64,000 bases of DNA, taken from contig JAJDAQ010000161.1 in NCBI GenBank assembly GCA_029261815.1, positions 1-64,000 of the forward strand, read 5' to 3'. Of the stretch, positions 34,582-47,595 are shown one piece after another. Origin of the DNA: Deltaproteobacteria bacterium (GTDB lineage: Bacteria > Myxococcota_A > UBA9160 > UBA6930). A program made the translations under genes and the position numbers. Numbering within the stretch: the stretch's first letter is position 1; each line of letters starts with the position of its first letter. The notes beneath the pieces were generated by a model. It was not told the origin of the DNA and did not search any database. It saw nothing but the letters and a program-made list of their open reading frames with translations.

Positions 34582-35591
34582 AGGCGCAGCACGACGAGAT
34601 GAACCTGATCCTGGTGACCGACGAACTCTCGCCGGTTCGCCGCTTCAGTCTGACGCGGCAGCGCATCCAGGCGGCCGCCATCGGCGCGGGTGCGCTGGTC
34701 TTGCTGCTGTCGATCGGCATCGTCGACTACGTACGTTTGCGGATCAACGCCGTCGACGTCGATGCGTTGCGCGCCCAGACGGTCGAGCAGCAGGCCGAGT
34801 TGGCCGACCTCGCGGGCCAGGTGGGAACCCTCTCGTTCGAGTTCGACCAGCTGCGTGAACTCGAACGGAAGGTGCGTGTGATCGCGAATCTCCCGGGCGC
34901 CGTCGACGAAGCCCGTGTGCCGGTCCCGACGGGTCGAGGCGGAATGGGAACCGAAGGCGGCACGCCGGTGGGCATGCTCCAACCTGAATCGGCACCGACC
35001 AAGACGCACCCCGGGCCGGCATCGGCGGCTCCGGAATTCTCCGAACCCACGGCGGACGTGAGCCCGTCCGCGGGCTTCGACTCGATGGCCATGGAACGTG
35101 CGGCGCGCCGTGCGCGTGAACTCGCCACGACCCTCACGCCGAGCCGCGACCGCCTCGCCAAGCTCGTCGAAGGCCTCGAAGGCAAGCGTCATCAGCTCGA
35201 GTCGACGCCCTCGATCTGGCCGACCGATGGCTGGGTGACCTCGCGTTACGGAAGCCGGGTCTCGCCGTTCACGGGCAAGCCCCAATTCCACGGTGGGCTC
35301 GACATTGCCGCTGCCTTCGGAACCCAGATCATCGCGCCTGCGCGGGGCCGGGTCTCGTTCGTGGGCAAGAAGGGGCCGCTGGGCCGGACCGTGATCATCG
35401 ACCACGGCTTCGGTCTAAAGACCACCTACGGCCACACGGCCAAGACGTACGTGGCCCGTGGCGAGGTCGTAGAGCGCGGAACGCCGATTGCGGCGGTCGG
35501 GTCGACGGGCCGGAGCACCGGTCCGCATCTCCATTATTCCGTCCAGGTGAACGGCAAGACCGTGAACCCGTCCAACTACATCTTCGAGTAG
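34578..35591 (+). CDS. M23-family (LytM-type) metallopeptidase, membrane-anchored
   Basis: A 337-residue protein. A transmembrane segment lies near residues 34-54 (AAIGAGALVLLLSIGIVDYV). A coiled-coil-like region follows (about 65-100), then a Pro/Gly-rich linker. The C-terminal M23 domain has GWVTSRYGSR, HGGLDIAA (zinc His and Asp) and the late HLHYSVQVNGKTVNP. All zinc ligands appear present, so peptidoglycan endopeptidase activity is likely, though some family members only regulate amidases. It precedes secA, as in many deltaproteobacteria. Confidence 0.92.
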   Translation: MKAQHDEMNLILVTDELSPVRRFSLTRQRIQAAAIGAGALVLLLSIGIVDYVRLRINAVDVDALRAQTVEQQAELADLAGQVGTLSFEFDQLRELERKVRVIANLPGAVDEARVPVPTGRGGMGTEGGTPVGMLQPESAPTKTHPGPASAAPEFSEPTADVSPSAGFDSMAMERAARRARELATTLTPSRDRLAKLVEGLEGKRHQLESTPSIWPTDGWVTSRYGSRVSPFTGKPQFHGGLDIAAAFGTQIIAPARGRVSFVGKKGPLGRTVIIDHGFGLKTTYGHTAKTYVARGEVVERGTPIAAVGSTGRSTGPHLHYSVQVNGKTVNPSNYIFE

Positions 35592-35617
35592 ATCTCTCGA
35601 AACACGGACGCTGGGGT

Positions 35618-35646
35618 TTGCCGCCCCGGTGGCGCTTCCTTAGATT
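35618..35646 (+). promoter_or_regulatory. sigma-70-like promoter of secA
   Basis: TTGCCG (35618-35623), a 17-base spacer and TAGATT (35641-35646) each match the consensus at four of six positions. Transcription would begin near 35653, giving a leader of about 29 bases before the secA ATG. Confidence 0.45.
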
Positions 35647-35681
35647 CTTCGGACCCTGCCCCCCGGAGTACCGGCACCGCG

Positions 35682-38406
<2,725 letters not shown>

Positions 38407-38417
<11 letters not shown>

Positions 38418-39612
38418 CCAACGGAAGAACCCGCGGGTTCGCGGGTTCCAGTGGGCGGGCGTCCGATGTGGGGTCAAGGCCAAGGGGCCGGACCTCGCAC
38501 TCCTGGTGAGCGACCGACCGGCTACCGTCGCGGGCGTCTTTACGCAGTCGACCGTGCCCGGGGCGCCCATCGTCGTGACGCGGCGGCGCGTGCGGCGCGG
38601 TCGTGCGCAGGCGGTCGTCGCGAACGCCGGAATCTCGAATGTCGCGATGGGCGATGCCGGGATCCGCGACGCCGAAGCCATGACCGAACGTCTTGCGTCG
38701 GGCCTGGGCCTAACGAAGGGACAGGTGCTCGTGGCGTCGACGGGCGTGATCGGCGAGCCGTTGCCGATGGACAAGATCCTCCCCGGCATCGACCGTGGTC
38801 AGCGAGCGCTCGCGGCGGACGGAATCGGCCGTTCGGCACGCGCGATCATGACGACGGATACGTTCGCCAAGGTGGCATCCAAGGGCTTCGCGCTCGGTCC
38901 GCGCCGATGCCGCGCCGCCGGCATTGCCAAGGGATCGGGGATGATCGAGCCCAAGATGGCGACGATGTTGGCCTTCCTCGCGACCGACGCCGCGGTGGCC
39001 CCCGAGGTCCTCCGCGGGCTCTGGCGCGAAGTGGCCGAGGACACCTTCAATCGCGTGACCGTGGATGGCGAGACGTCGACCAGCGACATGGCGTTGGTGC
39101 TCGCGAACGGGGCCGCCGGCGGGCCCGAGATCCGCAGCGCCAAGGGCGCGAACGCGGATTCGCTGCAGCGCGCGCTCCATGCCGTCGCGTCGGATCTCTC
39201 GCGGTCGCTTGCGCGCGACGGGGAGGGCGCGACCAAGCTCGTGACGGTCGAGGTCAGCGGTGCCCGCAACCCGGCGCAGGCGGAACATGCAGCGCGCCGC
39301 ATCGCGAACTCCCTGCTGGTCAAGACCGCGATCTTCGGTCGCGACCCGAACTGGGGCCGGATCCTCCAGACCGTCGGAGCCGGTGAGGTCACGCTCGACC
39401 TGGCGAAGACCTCGGTGAGGTTGTGTGGCGTGCCGGTCTTCCGTCGCGGCGCATCCGCTGGGCCGGCCGCTCGAAGCCGCGCAGGCCAGCGCCTCGTCCA
39501 GCCCGAGATCACGATCCAGGTCGAGTTGGGTGCTGGTCAGGCAGCCGCCCGCGTCTGGACCTGCGACCTGTCCTACGACTACGTCCGGATCAACGCCGAA
39601 TACACCACCTGA
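38407..39612 (+). CDS. argJ: arginine biosynthesis bifunctional protein ArgJ
   Basis: A 401-residue ornithine acetyltransferase/N-acetylglutamate synthase. The self-cleavage site that yields alpha and beta chains is in [16 protein letters not shown], with the nucleophilic Thr before ML. Other hallmarks are [27 protein letters not shown] and [14 protein letters not shown]. It would recycle the acetyl group in arginine synthesis and so works with ArgC (55728). The GTG at 38407 lies inside the last codons of secA; the gene is probably coupled to secA. Confidence 0.95.
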
Positions 39613-39716
39613 TTCGGGGAGATCGGCGATCCGGGCCCCGCGGGGAGTGGGTACCTGGCGCTCGATCCGTCTGCTAACTCCTTCCCACTTCACACGACCC
39701 GGGCAGCCCCTGCGGT

Positions 39717-39761
39717 CCCGCCACAGGCGGGATGGGGCGAGCCGGCAGCACCGAGGGTGCT
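39717..39761 (+). promoter_or_regulatory. two tandem hairpins in the rpsB leader
   Basis: CCCGCC (39717-39722) pairs with GGCGGG (39726-39731) around ACA. AGCACC (39747-39752) pairs with GGTGCT (39756-39761) around GAG. Both stems are perfect six-base helices in the 191-base gap before rpsB. Autoregulation of rpsB-tsf by S2 through the leader is known in E. coli; whether these hairpins play that role here is inference. CCTGGTTTT follows the second hairpin and could be a weak attenuator tail. Confidence 0.35.
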
Positions 39762-39803
39762 CCTGGTTTTCGGGTCGGACGTCTAACCGCAAAGGAGACA
39801 CTT

Positions 39804-40880
39804 ATGTCGGAAACCCCGGCACCGCCCGAAGCCCCGGCCGAATCGGCCGCCGCCGCTGAAGCACCGCCCGAGCGACCGCGTCCCGAAGGGACGCTCCAGG
39901 AAATGCTCGAAGCCGGTGCCCACTTCGGTCACCAGACCCGTCGTTGGAACCCGCAGATGAAGCCGTACCTCTTCGGTGAGCGGAACGGCATTCACATCAT
40001 CGACCTGGACCAGACGATGCCGCGGCTTGAAGTCGCGCTCGAGTTCATCCGGGAAGTGGCTGCGCAGGGTGGCAAGCTGTTGATGGTGGCAACCAAGCGC
40101 CAGGCCCAGGAGCCCGTGCGCGACGAAGCCGTGCGCGCAAACCAGTTCTACGTGAACAACCGTTGGCTCGGCGGCATGCTCACGAACTTCCGTACGGTCA
40201 AGCGCTCGATCGAAGTGTTCAAGGAACAGATCGCGACCGTGGCCGACGAGGAGCAGGTGGCCGATCTGTCGAAGAAGGATCTGTCGCGGCTCAACCGTTC
40301 GATTGCCAAGTACACCAAGTCGCTCGACGGTCTGAAGGAAATGCAGAAGCTGCCGGACGTCTTGTTCATCATTGACGTGAATCGGGAGCACCTGGCGGTC
40401 GCGGAGGCCAAGCGACTCGGGATTCCGATCGTGGCCATCGTCGACTCGAACTGCAGCCCGCGCGACATCGACTTCCCGATTCCGGCGAACGACGATGCGA
40501 TTCGCGCGATCCAGCTCTACTGCGCGCTTGTCTCGGACGCATGTGTCGAGGGCGCCAACATGTTCAACGAGCGTGTGACGTCGCAAGAACCGGCTGGCGG
40601 CAGCGAGGGAGCCGGCACGGCTGGTGGGCGTCGCGTGGTCGAGATCCAGCAGCCGCCCGCAGGCGGTGGCGGCGGCGGTGGTCGCCAGAACCGTGGTGGC
40701 GAAACGGGCCGACGTCCGCGTCAGGCCGGTGGATCGTTCTCGGCCGGGGGGCCCCGCGAGGGCGGAGGAACTCCCGCTGGCCCGGGCGGTCGCGAACGCA
40801 CCGCTGATCCGGCGCCGGCAGCCCCGGCGGCAACGCCCGAGGCCGCACCGGAGGCCGGCGACAAGCCGGCCGATAGCTAG
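39804..40880 (+). CDS. rpsB: 30S ribosomal protein S2 with extended C-terminal Gly/Arg/Pro tail
   Basis: A 358-residue S2; a typical S2 is about 240. The core runs from about residue 30 (TLQEMLEAGAHFGHQTRRWNPQM) to about 255, and includes VNNRWLGGMLTNF and IPIVAIVDSNCSPRDIDFPIPANDDA. An Ala/Pro/Glu-rich N-terminal extension of about 30 residues precedes it. A roughly 100-residue low-complexity tail follows, rich in Gly, Arg, Pro and Ala, including a run of seven Gly. A strong AAAGGAG site lies before the ATG. It is followed by tsf, as in most bacteria. Confidence 0.95.
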   Translation: MSETPAPPEAPAESAAAAEAPPERPRPEGTLQEMLEAGAHFGHQTRRWNPQMKPYLFGERNGIHIIDLDQTMPRLEVALEFIREVAAQGGKLLMVATKRQAQEPVRDEAVRANQFYVNNRWLGGMLTNFRTVKRSIEVFKEQIATVADEEQVADLSKKDLSRLNRSIAKYTKSLDGLKEMQKLPDVLFIIDVNREHLAVAEAKRLGIPIVAIVDSNCSPRDIDFPIPANDDAIRAIQLYCALVSDACVEGANMFNERVTSQEPAGGSEGAGTAGGRRVVEIQQPPAGGGGGGGRQNRGGETGRRPRQAGGSFSAGGPREGGGTPAGPGGRERTADPAPAAPAATPEAAPEAGDKPADS

Positions 40881-40889
40881 GAGAGCGAC

Positions 40890-42472
<1,583 letters not shown>

Positions 42473-42488
42473 GCGAGGAGCCCCGACG

Positions 42489-43058
42489 ATGTCCGACGAA
42501 GAGGTTGCACTGGTCGTCGACGAGACGACGGACAGCATGGACAAGGCCATCCGGAGCTTTCGGGCCGACCTGCAGAAGGTCCGGACCGGTCGCGCGAACC
42601 CGGCCATCCTCGACGGCATCCAGGTCGACTACTACGGCGTCGCGACGCCGCTGAATCAGCTCGCGAACGTCGGTGTTCCCGACGCTCGGTTGATCGTCGT
42701 CTCGCCGTTCGACGCGGGCGTCCTGAACGACATCGAGAAGGCCATCCTGGCGGCCGACCTCGGTTTGACCCCGAGCAACGATGGCAAGATCATCCGCTGC
42801 CCGGTTCCGCCGCTCACCGAAGAGCGCCGCAAGGACATCGTCAAGCAGGTGAAGAAGTCCGCCGAGGAACACAAGGTCGGTGTGCGCGATGCGCGCCGCG
42901 CGGCGATTTCGATGCTGAAGGATCTCGAAGGCGAGGGCAGCCTGCCTGCCGATGACCGAAAGCGCGCGGAGAAGACGGTGCAGGACCTCACCGATCAGCA
43001 CACGACCCAGATCGACCAGATGACCCAGGCAAAGGAACAGGAGGTCCTCGAGGTCTAG
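42489..43058 (+). CDS. frr: ribosome recycling factor
   Basis: A 189-residue protein, three or four residues longer than the E. coli protein. The head and tail segments are both recognisable: SFRADLQKVRTGRANPAILDGIQVDYYG, LNQLANVGVPDARLIVVSPFD, and RKDIVKQVKKSAEEHKVGVRDARRAAI. It releases ribosomes after termination together with EF-G. It follows pyrH by 16 bases. Confidence 0.97.
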   Translation: MSDEEVALVVDETTDSMDKAIRSFRADLQKVRTGRANPAILDGIQVDYYGVATPLNQLANVGVPDARLIVVSPFDAGVLNDIEKAILAADLGLTPSNDGKIIRCPVPPLTEERRKDIVKQVKKSAEEHKVGVRDARRAAISMLKDLEGEGSLPADDRKRAEKTVQDLTDQHTTQIDQMTQAKEQEVLEV

Positions 43059-43073
43059 GCCTCGAGCACCCCC

Positions 43074-43808
43074 ATGGAACCGCAATCCGCCGAAGGTCCG
43101 CGCCACGTCGCCGTCATCATGGACGGCAATGGACGCTGGGCGGAGCGACAAGGCCTCGAGCGCACCGAAGGGCACCGCGCCGGCGTCGAGTCCGTGCGCC
43201 AGGTTGTGCGGTCGGCCAACGAGCTGGGTGTGGGTTGGCTCACCCTGTATGCCTTCTCGTCCGAGAACTGGAACCGGCCCAAGCACGAAGTCGAACTGCT
43301 GATGTCCTTGCCGGAGGAGTTCTTTGAAGAGGAGCTTCCCGAGGTCATCGAGAGGAACGTGCGCATCCTGTCGATTGGTCGCCGTGATCGCCTGCCGCCC
43401 AGCGTTCGCGCTTCTCTCGAGAACGCCGAAGAGAAGACGGCGCATAACACCGGGATGCGTCTGGTGTTTGCGCTTTCCTATGGCGCTCGCGGCGAGATCG
43501 TCGATGCGGTCAAGCGACTCGTGCGTGACGGCCGAGTCGATGCGGACGACATCGACGAGAAGACCTTTGCCGCGTATCTCGATCAGCCGGAGATGCCCGA
43601 CGTCGACCTGCTGATCCGGACCGGGGGCGAGCAGCGCCTTTCGAACTTCCTGCTCTGGCAGGTCGCCTACGCGGAGCTGGTTACGCTGGACTGCATGTGG
43701 CCCGACTTTCGACGCGAACACCTCGAAGCCGCGATGGGCGCCTTTGGCGACCGCGAACGGCGCTTCGGTTTGACCGGTGCCCAGGTGCGGAGCGGGGGCG
43801 GGTCGTGA
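43074..43808 (+). CDS. uppS: isoprenyl transferase (undecaprenyl diphosphate synthase)
   Basis: A 244-residue cis-prenyltransferase. It has AVIMDGNGRWAERQGLER (catalytic Asp), HRAGVESVRQ, YAFSSENWNRP and the C-terminal DLLIRTGGEQRLSNFLLWQ with WPDFRREHLEAA. It makes the C55 carrier for peptidoglycan and other envelope polymers. The stop overlaps the GTG of ispC. In many relatives cdsA lies between these two genes; here it is absent. Confidence 0.96.
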   Translation: MEPQSAEGPRHVAVIMDGNGRWAERQGLERTEGHRAGVESVRQVVRSANELGVGWLTLYAFSSENWNRPKHEVELLMSLPEEFFEEELPEVIERNVRILSIGRRDRLPPSVRASLENAEEKTAHNTGMRLVFALSYGARGEIVDAVKRLVRDGRVDADDIDEKTFAAYLDQPEMPDVDLLIRTGGEQRLSNFLLWQVAYAELVTLDCMWPDFRREHLEAAMGAFGDRERRFGLTGAQVRSGGGS

Positions 43809-44968
43809 AGCGCCTTTCGCTGCTCGGCAGCACCGGGAGCATCGGCGAGCAGACCCTGGCGGTCGTCGAAGAATTCCCGGACCGCTTCGACGTTGTCGCA
43901 ATGGCGGCCGGCCAGAACGTCGCAAAACTCGAGGCGCAGGTCCGGGCTCACCGTCCCGAACTCGTTTCGATCGGAACCGAGGAAGGCGCGAAGGAACTGC
44001 GGGAGCGGCTCGGCAGCGACGCGCCGGAAGTCGTCGTGGGTCCGTCCGGGTTGGTGCAGGTGGCCGAGCACCCGAGCGACCTGGTCGTTGCGGGGCTGGT
44101 CGGTGCGGTGGGGCTCCCGCCGACACTGGCCGCAGTCCGAGCCGGCCGCGACATCGCGCTTGCGAACAAGGAAGTGCTGGTCATGGCCGGGGCGCTCTTC
44201 CAGCGCGAGGTGCACGAGCACGGTGTGACGCTTCTGCCGGTCGACAGTGAGCACAGCGCGATCTTCCAGGCCCTCAGCGGGCAACGTGCCGAGGATGTCG
44301 ACCGCTTGATCCTGACCGCGTCGGGTGGCCCGTTCCGGACCTGGACCGAAGATCGCATTGCCGACGCTTCGATCGAAGCCGCTTTGGCGCACCCGAACTG
44401 GAGCATGGGCCCCAAGATCACGATCGACTCCGCGACGCTGATGAACAAGGCGCTCGAAGTCATCGAAGCGCGCTGGCTCTTCGATGTTTCGCCCGAGCGG
44501 GTTGCGGTCGTCGTGCACCCGCAGTCGATCATCCATTCGTTGGTCGAGTACATCGATGGCTCGGTAATCGCGCAGCTCGGAATGCCGGATATGAAGGGGC
44601 CGATCGCGCTCGCGCTTTCCTATCCGGAGCGGTTGCCGGTCTCGACACCGCGGCTTGATCTGGCCGCGATCGCACAGCTCGATTTCGAAGAGCCGGACAC
44701 CAAGCGCTTTCCGTGCCTGGACCTGGCCTGGCGCGCGCTCGCCGGACACGAAACGGCGCCCGCGGTCGTCAACGCGGCCAACGAAGTCGCGGTGGCCGCG
44801 TTCCTGGCCGGTGCAATTCCGTTCCCGCGCATTGCCGAAGTCAACGCGGCCGTGTTGAACCAGCACCTCGACGGCGACGCGCCCTCGGAGTCGACGATCG
44901 AAGATGTGCTCGTTGCGGACGCGGCCGCCCGTCGCGCCGCGCGGCAGTCAATCGAAGGCGTCGAGTAG
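43805..44968 (+). CDS. ispC: 1-deoxy-D-xylulose 5-phosphate reductoisomerase
   Basis: A 387-residue enzyme of the MEP isoprenoid pathway. The NADPH site is LLGSTGSIGEQTL at the N-terminus, the active-site stretch is VDSEHSAIFQAL, and TASGGPFRTW, PNWSMGPKITIDSATLMNK and VVHPQSIIHS follow. The GTG start overlaps the uppS stop. Its own stop overlaps the GTG of rseP, so three genes are coupled head to tail. The product feeds the isoprenoid supply used by UppS. Confidence 0.97.
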   Translation: MKRLSLLGSTGSIGEQTLAVVEEFPDRFDVVAMAAGQNVAKLEAQVRAHRPELVSIGTEEGAKELRERLGSDAPEVVVGPSGLVQVAEHPSDLVVAGLVGAVGLPPTLAAVRAGRDIALANKEVLVMAGALFQREVHEHGVTLLPVDSEHSAIFQALSGQRAEDVDRLILTASGGPFRTWTEDRIADASIEAALAHPNWSMGPKITIDSATLMNKALEVIEARWLFDVSPERVAVVVHPQSIIHSLVEYIDGSVIAQLGMPDMKGPIALALSYPERLPVSTPRLDLAAIAQLDFEEPDTKRFPCLDLAWRALAGHETAPAVVNAANEVAVAAFLAGAIPFPRIAEVNAAVLNQHLDGDAPSESTIEDVLVADAAARRAARQSIEGVE

Positions 44969-46638
44969 TGGGCGGGCTCGTACAAGGCGCCGAGTTCATC
45001 TGGGCCCTCGTCCTGATGTTGGGCGTGCTCATCACCGTCCACGAGTTCGGGCACTTCATTGTGGCCAAGGCATGTGGCGTGAAGGTGCTGAAGTTCTCGA
45101 TCGGCTTTGGCCCGGCGATTGGTTTCGGGCGCTACCGCCTGTCATTCACGCGCGGTGAAACCGAGTACGTGATCGCGTGGTTCCCGCTGGGCGGCTTCGT
45201 GAAGATGCTCGGTGAAGTGCCGGGCGAGGAGTCGACGGCCGAGACCCAGGCCGAGTGGGATCGCTCCCTCGGTGCGCGACCGGTCTGGCAGAAACTGGCC
45301 ATCATCCTGGCGGGCCCCGCCATGAATCTGGTGCTGCCCGTTTTCGTCGTGATGGGCTTCCTCTGGGTCGGGAGCCAGCAGCCGTTGTCGGTGGTGGGGA
45401 CCGTCGAGCCAGGCTCTCCGGCGGCCAACGCCGGGATCCGACCTGGCGATCGCGTCACCGCGATCGATCAGGAGCCCGTGAAATGGTGGAGCGAACTCGC
45501 CGACGCGATCGAGCCGGCGGCGGGCGGACCGCTGGCCCTGACGGTCGAGCGTGACGGCAAGTCCTTCGACACCACCGTCGCGGTGGCACCTCGGACGCGA
45601 CTGGATTTCATGCTCGCGCAGGAAGAGCGGGGCTGGATCGGTATCCAGTCCGCGCGTCAGCGCCCGGTCGTTGGGGTGATCTCGCTGACGAGTCCTGCAG
45701 CGAACGCGGGCATCCGCTCGGGCGATGAAGTGCAGACGGTCGCTGGACAGGCGGTGGATGACTGGTCGAGCTTCGCGGCCGCCTACGCGATGGCGGGCGA
45801 CCGCGTGCAGCTCTCGGTCGTGCGCGGACCGGAGGGCGAAGAGGAAACCCTCGAGATCGATGTGCCCGGCCTTGGCAGCGTGGACCGCCTCGGCGTCATT
45901 CCCTCGGTCGTGCTGATCCAGGAGGTGAGCGAGGGCACGCCGGCTGAGCGTGCGGGCCTCGCGGGCGGCGACCTGATCATGGCCGTGGATGGTGCTGCCG
46001 TGGGCAGTTTCCTCACGTTCCAGGAAACGGTGATGGCTTCGGGCGGCCGCGACCTGCAGGTCCAGTTCGCTCGCGACGGAGAGACTCGGGTTGCAACCCT
46101 GGCGCCGCAGCGCCGCACGATCGATATCGACGGGAATGAGATCGAGGTCTTCCAGATCGGAATTCGCGCGGTGATGAGTGTCGCGCCCGGAGCGATGGAA
46201 CTCGAACGCTACACGGACCCCCGGGACGCGTTTCCCCGGGCTGTGAGCCGCGTCGCCGGCGTCACCGGCATGATCATCCAGAGCTTCGGTCGGTTGCTCG
46301 ACGGGTCGATCTCGCGCAAGGAACTCGGCGGCCCGATCGAGATCGCGCGCCAATCCCACAAGGCAATGGAAGCGGGCTGGGAGCGTTTCCTGAGTTTGCT
46401 GATCGTGATCAGCATCAATCTGGCCGTGCTGAACATGCTGCCGATCCCGGTTCTCGATGGCGGTCAGGCCGTGCTCTTCCTGATCGAGGGCGTGAAGCGC
46501 AGCGCAGTTTCAGTGCGGACCCGCGAGATCGCCCAGGTCGGGGGTCTGTTCCTGGTGCTGTCCTTGATGGGGCTGGCGCTCTGGAATGATCTTTCGAAGT
46601 ACTGGTCCTCGTTCGTCGACTGGCTCGTCGGGCTCTAG
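44968..46638 (+). CDS. rseP: RseP-type site-2 protease with three PDZ-like modules
   Basis: A 556-residue membrane zinc protease, longer than E. coli RseP (450). The zinc motif HEFGH is in the first transmembrane segment (about residue 25). Three PDZ-like repeats follow at roughly 140-220, 235-310 and 325-400, recognised by PGSPAANAGIRPGDRV, TSPAANAGIRSGDEV and EGTPAERAGLAGGDLI. The C-terminal membrane part has NMLPIPVLDGGQ with the third zinc ligand Asp. Family members cut anti-sigma factors or signal peptides within the membrane. The GTG start overlaps the ispC stop by one base. Confidence 0.93.
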   Translation: MGGLVQGAEFIWALVLMLGVLITVHEFGHFIVAKACGVKVLKFSIGFGPAIGFGRYRLSFTRGETEYVIAWFPLGGFVKMLGEVPGEESTAETQAEWDRSLGARPVWQKLAIILAGPAMNLVLPVFVVMGFLWVGSQQPLSVVGTVEPGSPAANAGIRPGDRVTAIDQEPVKWWSELADAIEPAAGGPLALTVERDGKSFDTTVAVAPRTRLDFMLAQEERGWIGIQSARQRPVVGVISLTSPAANAGIRSGDEVQTVAGQAVDDWSSFAAAYAMAGDRVQLSVVRGPEGEEETLEIDVPGLGSVDRLGVIPSVVLIQEVSEGTPAERAGLAGGDLIMAVDGAAVGSFLTFQETVMASGGRDLQVQFARDGETRVATLAPQRRTIDIDGNEIEVFQIGIRAVMSVAPGAMELERYTDPRDAFPRAVSRVAGVTGMIIQSFGRLLDGSISRKELGGPIEIARQSHKAMEAGWERFLSLLIVISINLAVLNMLPIPVLDGGQAVLFLIEGVKRSAVSVRTREIAQVGGLFLVLSLMGLALWNDLSKYWSSFVDWLVGL

Positions 46639-46710
46639 GTCGCGATGCCGCGCGAACGCCAGACCGTGCGAGCGGGAAGGGCGCGCGACCCGGACGCGGG
46701 CGCGGAGCCG

Positions 46711-47409
46711 ATGGGCGAGCGCTGGTTGGCGCTCGAGACGGCGACACGCGCCATGGGCATCGCACTCTATGAGGGCGGCCACTTGCGGGCCGAGCTCTGT
46801 GAGGACGTTTCCGGCAAACACGCCGAGGCGCTGCTTCCCGCGCTGGAACGAATGTTGTCGTCGGTGGCGTGGACGCCCGCGAGTCTCGACGGCGTCGCAC
46901 TGTCGATCGGGCCGGGCTCCTTCACGGGGCTCCGCGTAGGGCTTGCGACCGTCAAGGGGATGGCTTTCGGCGGGACGCTGCCGGTCGTGCCAGTGTCCAC
47001 CCTGGCTGGGCTGGCGGCCCTGGCTGACGGCGCCAGGCCGATTGCGGCCTTCCTCGACGCACGCCGAGATGAGGTCTATGCCGCCGTCTGGAACGATGAC
47101 CTGACGGTGCCGCCGTCGCTGGGCGAGTCGGTCTACGGGGCTGCTGAGCTGATCGAGCGCCTCCCGGAAGGCTGCCGCATCGTGGTTGGGGAGGGGAGCC
47201 GTGCGGTTGCCGACGTGGTTCTGGCCGAGCGTCCCGACATGGCCGCCACGCCGGTCGGAGAGGTTCGTGCGCGCGCAGACGCGATTGGCCGCCTCGCCGC
47301 CAATGCCCTGCGTTCCCGCGAGGGGCAGCCGGCCGATCTGCTGGTGCCGCGCTACGTCCGTAGGGCCGAAGCCGAGGTGCAGCGGACCGGGGTCGCCCTC
47401 GAGGGCTGA
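46711..47409 (+). CDS. tsaB: tRNA threonylcarbamoyladenosine modification protein TsaB
   Basis: A 232-residue ASKHA-fold protein. It begins GERWLALETATRAMGIALYEGG, close to the family start, and carries the signature SIGPGSFTGLRVGLATVKGMAF. TsaB pairs with TsaD and TsaE to make t6A37 in ANN-decoding tRNAs; neither partner is in the window. The ATG at 46711 is preferred on family length; an in-frame ATG at 46645 would add 22 Arg-rich residues. It follows rseP directly. Confidence 0.9.
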   Translation: MGERWLALETATRAMGIALYEGGHLRAELCEDVSGKHAEALLPALERMLSSVAWTPASLDGVALSIGPGSFTGLRVGLATVKGMAFGGTLPVVPVSTLAGLAALADGARPIAAFLDARRDEVYAAVWNDDLTVPPSLGESVYGAAELIERLPEGCRIVVGEGSRAVADVVLAERPDMAATPVGEVRARADAIGRLAANALRSREGQPADLLVPRYVRRAEAEVQRTGVALEG

Positions 47410-47481
47410 AGCCCGACCGTCGGTGCGCAAGGCTGGGCGCTTTGACGCTCGGGCGGCCCGCCGGTAACCTCGCGGCTTTCC

Positions 47482-47520
47482 GACAGAAACCCTGTCTCGG
47501 GGCCGTACGGCGGCCCCCGA
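47482..47520 (+). promoter_or_regulatory. tandem hairpins in the ilvC leader
   Basis: GACAG (47482-47486) pairs with CTGTC (47492-47496). Immediately after, TCGGGGCCG (from 47497) pairs with CGGCCCCCGA (to 47520) with one bulged base. They lie in the 186-base gap before ilvC. I could not see a leader peptide rich in Leu, Ile or Val codons, so classic attenuation is not supported; the role is unknown. Confidence 0.25.
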
Positions 47521-47595
47521 TGGCGAATCCGGTGTGACCGGCAGACCGAAGCCCGCAAGCGGCACGCCCGTAGGCGGAGCCTCAGGAGAACCCCC

